NCBI GenBank assembly: GCA_045106765.1
Contig: JBGCFD010000005.1
Span: forward strand, 22,735 to 86,734
Reading direction: 5' to 3'
Length of the DNA: 64,000 nt
DNA from: CAJQQY01 sp045106765
GTDB taxonomy: Bacteria > Bacteroidota > Bacteroidia > Chitinophagales > Saprospiraceae
Below are positions 62,947 through 64,000 of this stretch, one piece after another (positions within the stretch are counted from its first letter, which is position 1; each line of letters begins with the position of its first letter). A model generated the notes under the pieces. That model had not been told where the DNA came from. It worked only from the letters and a program-made list of their open reading frames with translations, and did no database searches. Position numbers and translations under genes: made by a program.

Positions 62947-64000
62947 TTATCTTTGAATGATAAATTTACCCTGATGAATTAATATTTTATCATTTTTTAA
63001 TTTATAGAAATATGTGCCTGTAGGAAAGTCAGATAAATCAATTTTAAAATTGTTTATATTTTTTTCTACAAAATAACTAAACACTTTTTGCCCCATAATA
63101 TTATAAATAGAAATATCTAAATCTTCTTTATCAAGAAACTCTATTTGAAAATTAATATAATCAGGGGTTGGGTTCGGGAAAGCCTTTACATTAAATTTTG
63201 AAATGGGAAGATTATCTTCAATAGAAGTAATGGTATCACATATACTACCTACCTCTGCTCCAAGTTTATAATTAGGGAAATTAGGCAATGAAAAAGCATT
63301 ATAAGTAGGAAGTTCAATACTATGTTGTAGTACATTGCAATTTTCCCCTTCCTCATTCGGATTATTAATGACGTGTAGAAGATTTACTCCATTTGGAATA
63401 TTAATATATATTTTTCCATTTGGAGCCAATTGCATTAAAAAAAAACGTGTTGATAATCCGAAAGTTGGTGTAATTGGAATCTGATACCCATCATATTCAG
63501 CTACCGTGTCTTTTGTGGAAAAAATATCATTTGAATGCAAATCGTATTGATAGATATAATGATTAGCAGATAAATATAAATATCTGGAATTAGATGATAG
63601 TGCAGCACCTCCAGATCCAATAATAGAATCATTATTTGTAGTTTGAATGGGATTACTTAATAGTCCTGTGCACCTATCAAAATCATAGATATTTATTAAA
63701 TTTCCTTCTGATATAAATTTAGTAACATAGTTAATATATTTGCTTCCATCAGGTGAAAAAACGGCTTGCCCTACTCCATTATTAAATGGTAATCCTATTT
63801 CTTGAAGGCCTAAATTTTCTATTCCATTTGGAGAAACAAGAATACGATAATATTGATTAGATTCATATTTCCTAAAAAGAATCCACCAATCTCTCCCATT
63901 ACTATGTTTTGTAGCGGTAATTTGTCCTACAGTTAATATATCATCAATGATTACTTGATTCTTTTCTACAACTGCTCCTAATCCTCCATTTAAACTCATA
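62947..64000 (-). CDS. Secreted protein with type A T9SS sorting domain (5' truncated by window edge)
   Basis: Minus-strand frame running off the right edge; the ATG at 63999 is probably internal. The visible 350 residues hold blade-like beta repeats of a WD40/YVTN-type propeller pattern (FSPDGSKYINYV, IYDFDRCTGLL, LAPNGKIYINIPNG) followed by a type A T9SS sorting domain (about 275-350, FNVKAFPNPTPDYINFQIEF and FPTGTYFYKL). Such proteins are frequent in Saprospiria and are exported to the surface. Function unknown. Confidence 0.8.
   Translation of the reverse strand, partial: MSLNGGLGAVVEKNQVIIDDILTVGQITATKHSNGRDWWILFRKYESNQYYRILVSPNGIENLGLQEIGLPFNNGVGQAVFSPDGSKYINYVTKFISEGNLINIYDFDRCTGLLSNPIQTTNNDSIIGSGGAALSSNSRYLYLSANHYIYQYDLHSNDIFSTKDTVAEYDGYQIPITPTFGLSTRFFLMQLAPNGKIYINIPNGVNLLHVINNPNEEGENCNVLQHSIELPTYNAFSLPNFPNYKLGAEVGSICDTITSIEDNLPISKFNVKAFPNPTPDYINFQIEFLDKEDLDISIYNIMGQKVFSYFVEKNINNFKIDLSDFPTGTYFYKLKNDKILIHQGKFIIQR

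Overview
The window is AT-rich DNA from a Bacteroidota bacterium, most likely of the Saprospiria (Lewinella/Haliscomenobacter-like). The main evidence is the type IX secretion signature: C-terminal sorting domains of both types (type A, and the gliding-motility-associated type B), a GldM-like protein, a carboxypeptidase-regulatory/TonB outer-membrane barrel, an LruC-domain protein, and Bacteroidota-type promoters (TTTG, about 19 bp, TAnnTTTG). No rRNA, tRNA or CRISPR array was seen.

Layout. (1) 0-9.8 kb, minus strand: a cox-type molybdenum hydroxylase cluster (CoxG-like, CoxS, CoxL, CoxM, then MoxR AAA+ and a CoxE-type VWA protein). A lipoprotein interrupts it and a VF530-like protein and an SRPBCC protein follow it. 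CoxL carries the form-II motif AYRGAGR, so the substrate need not be CO. A hypothetical protein and a thioredoxin lie upstream. (2) 9.8-15.3 kb: a plasmid-type replication and partition module. It has parA, a ribbon-helix-helix partner, about 1.9 kb of non-coding DNA with two repeat families, a Rep_3 initiator and a KilA-N protein. One repeat family is iterons of the type AAAGGTCACCTAGTTGGAACT. The other is strictly 8-bp-phased TTGCAGTT octamers around parA and the RHH gene. Together with the compact ResD-like tyrosine recombinase and its inverted-repeat site at 62.1-62.9 kb, this suggests a large plasmid or chromid, or an integrated one. (3) 15.3-23.8 kb: a PIF1-like/HRDC helicase with a small overlapping partner, an orphan GldM homologue, a TonB-type barrel and an SDR oxidoreductase. 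(4) 23.9-31.9 kb, minus strand: a three-gene set of YqiJ-like OB-fold membrane protein, flotillin, and a 1,623-residue AAA ATPase.

(5) 32.5-42.4 kb: a surface/signalling island. A type-A-sorted secreted protein lies 1 nt before a TPR-CHAT protease with an intact His783/Cys829 dyad. It converges on an operon of an ECF-like sigma factor and a one-helix membrane TPR protein, and three secreted proteins of unknown function follow. A plausible circuit is CHAT proteolysis controlling sigma release, but this is inference. (6) 42.6-54.4 kb: surface-glycan and adhesin genes: acyltransferase 3, an LRR type-B-sorted protein, a GT39-type glycosyltransferase, a PseH-like acetyltransferase, a split LruC cassette and a Wzz-like protein. 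(7) 54.5-60.1 kb: a 1,872-residue PKD adhesin. (8) 60.5-64 kb: a PseG-GNAT fusion, the recombinase, and a type-A-sorted protein cut by the window edge.

The most interesting items are the octamer-phased partition locus, the CHAT/sigma/TPR arrangement, the YqiJ-flotillin-giant ATPase triad, and the LruC halves encoded by separate genes.
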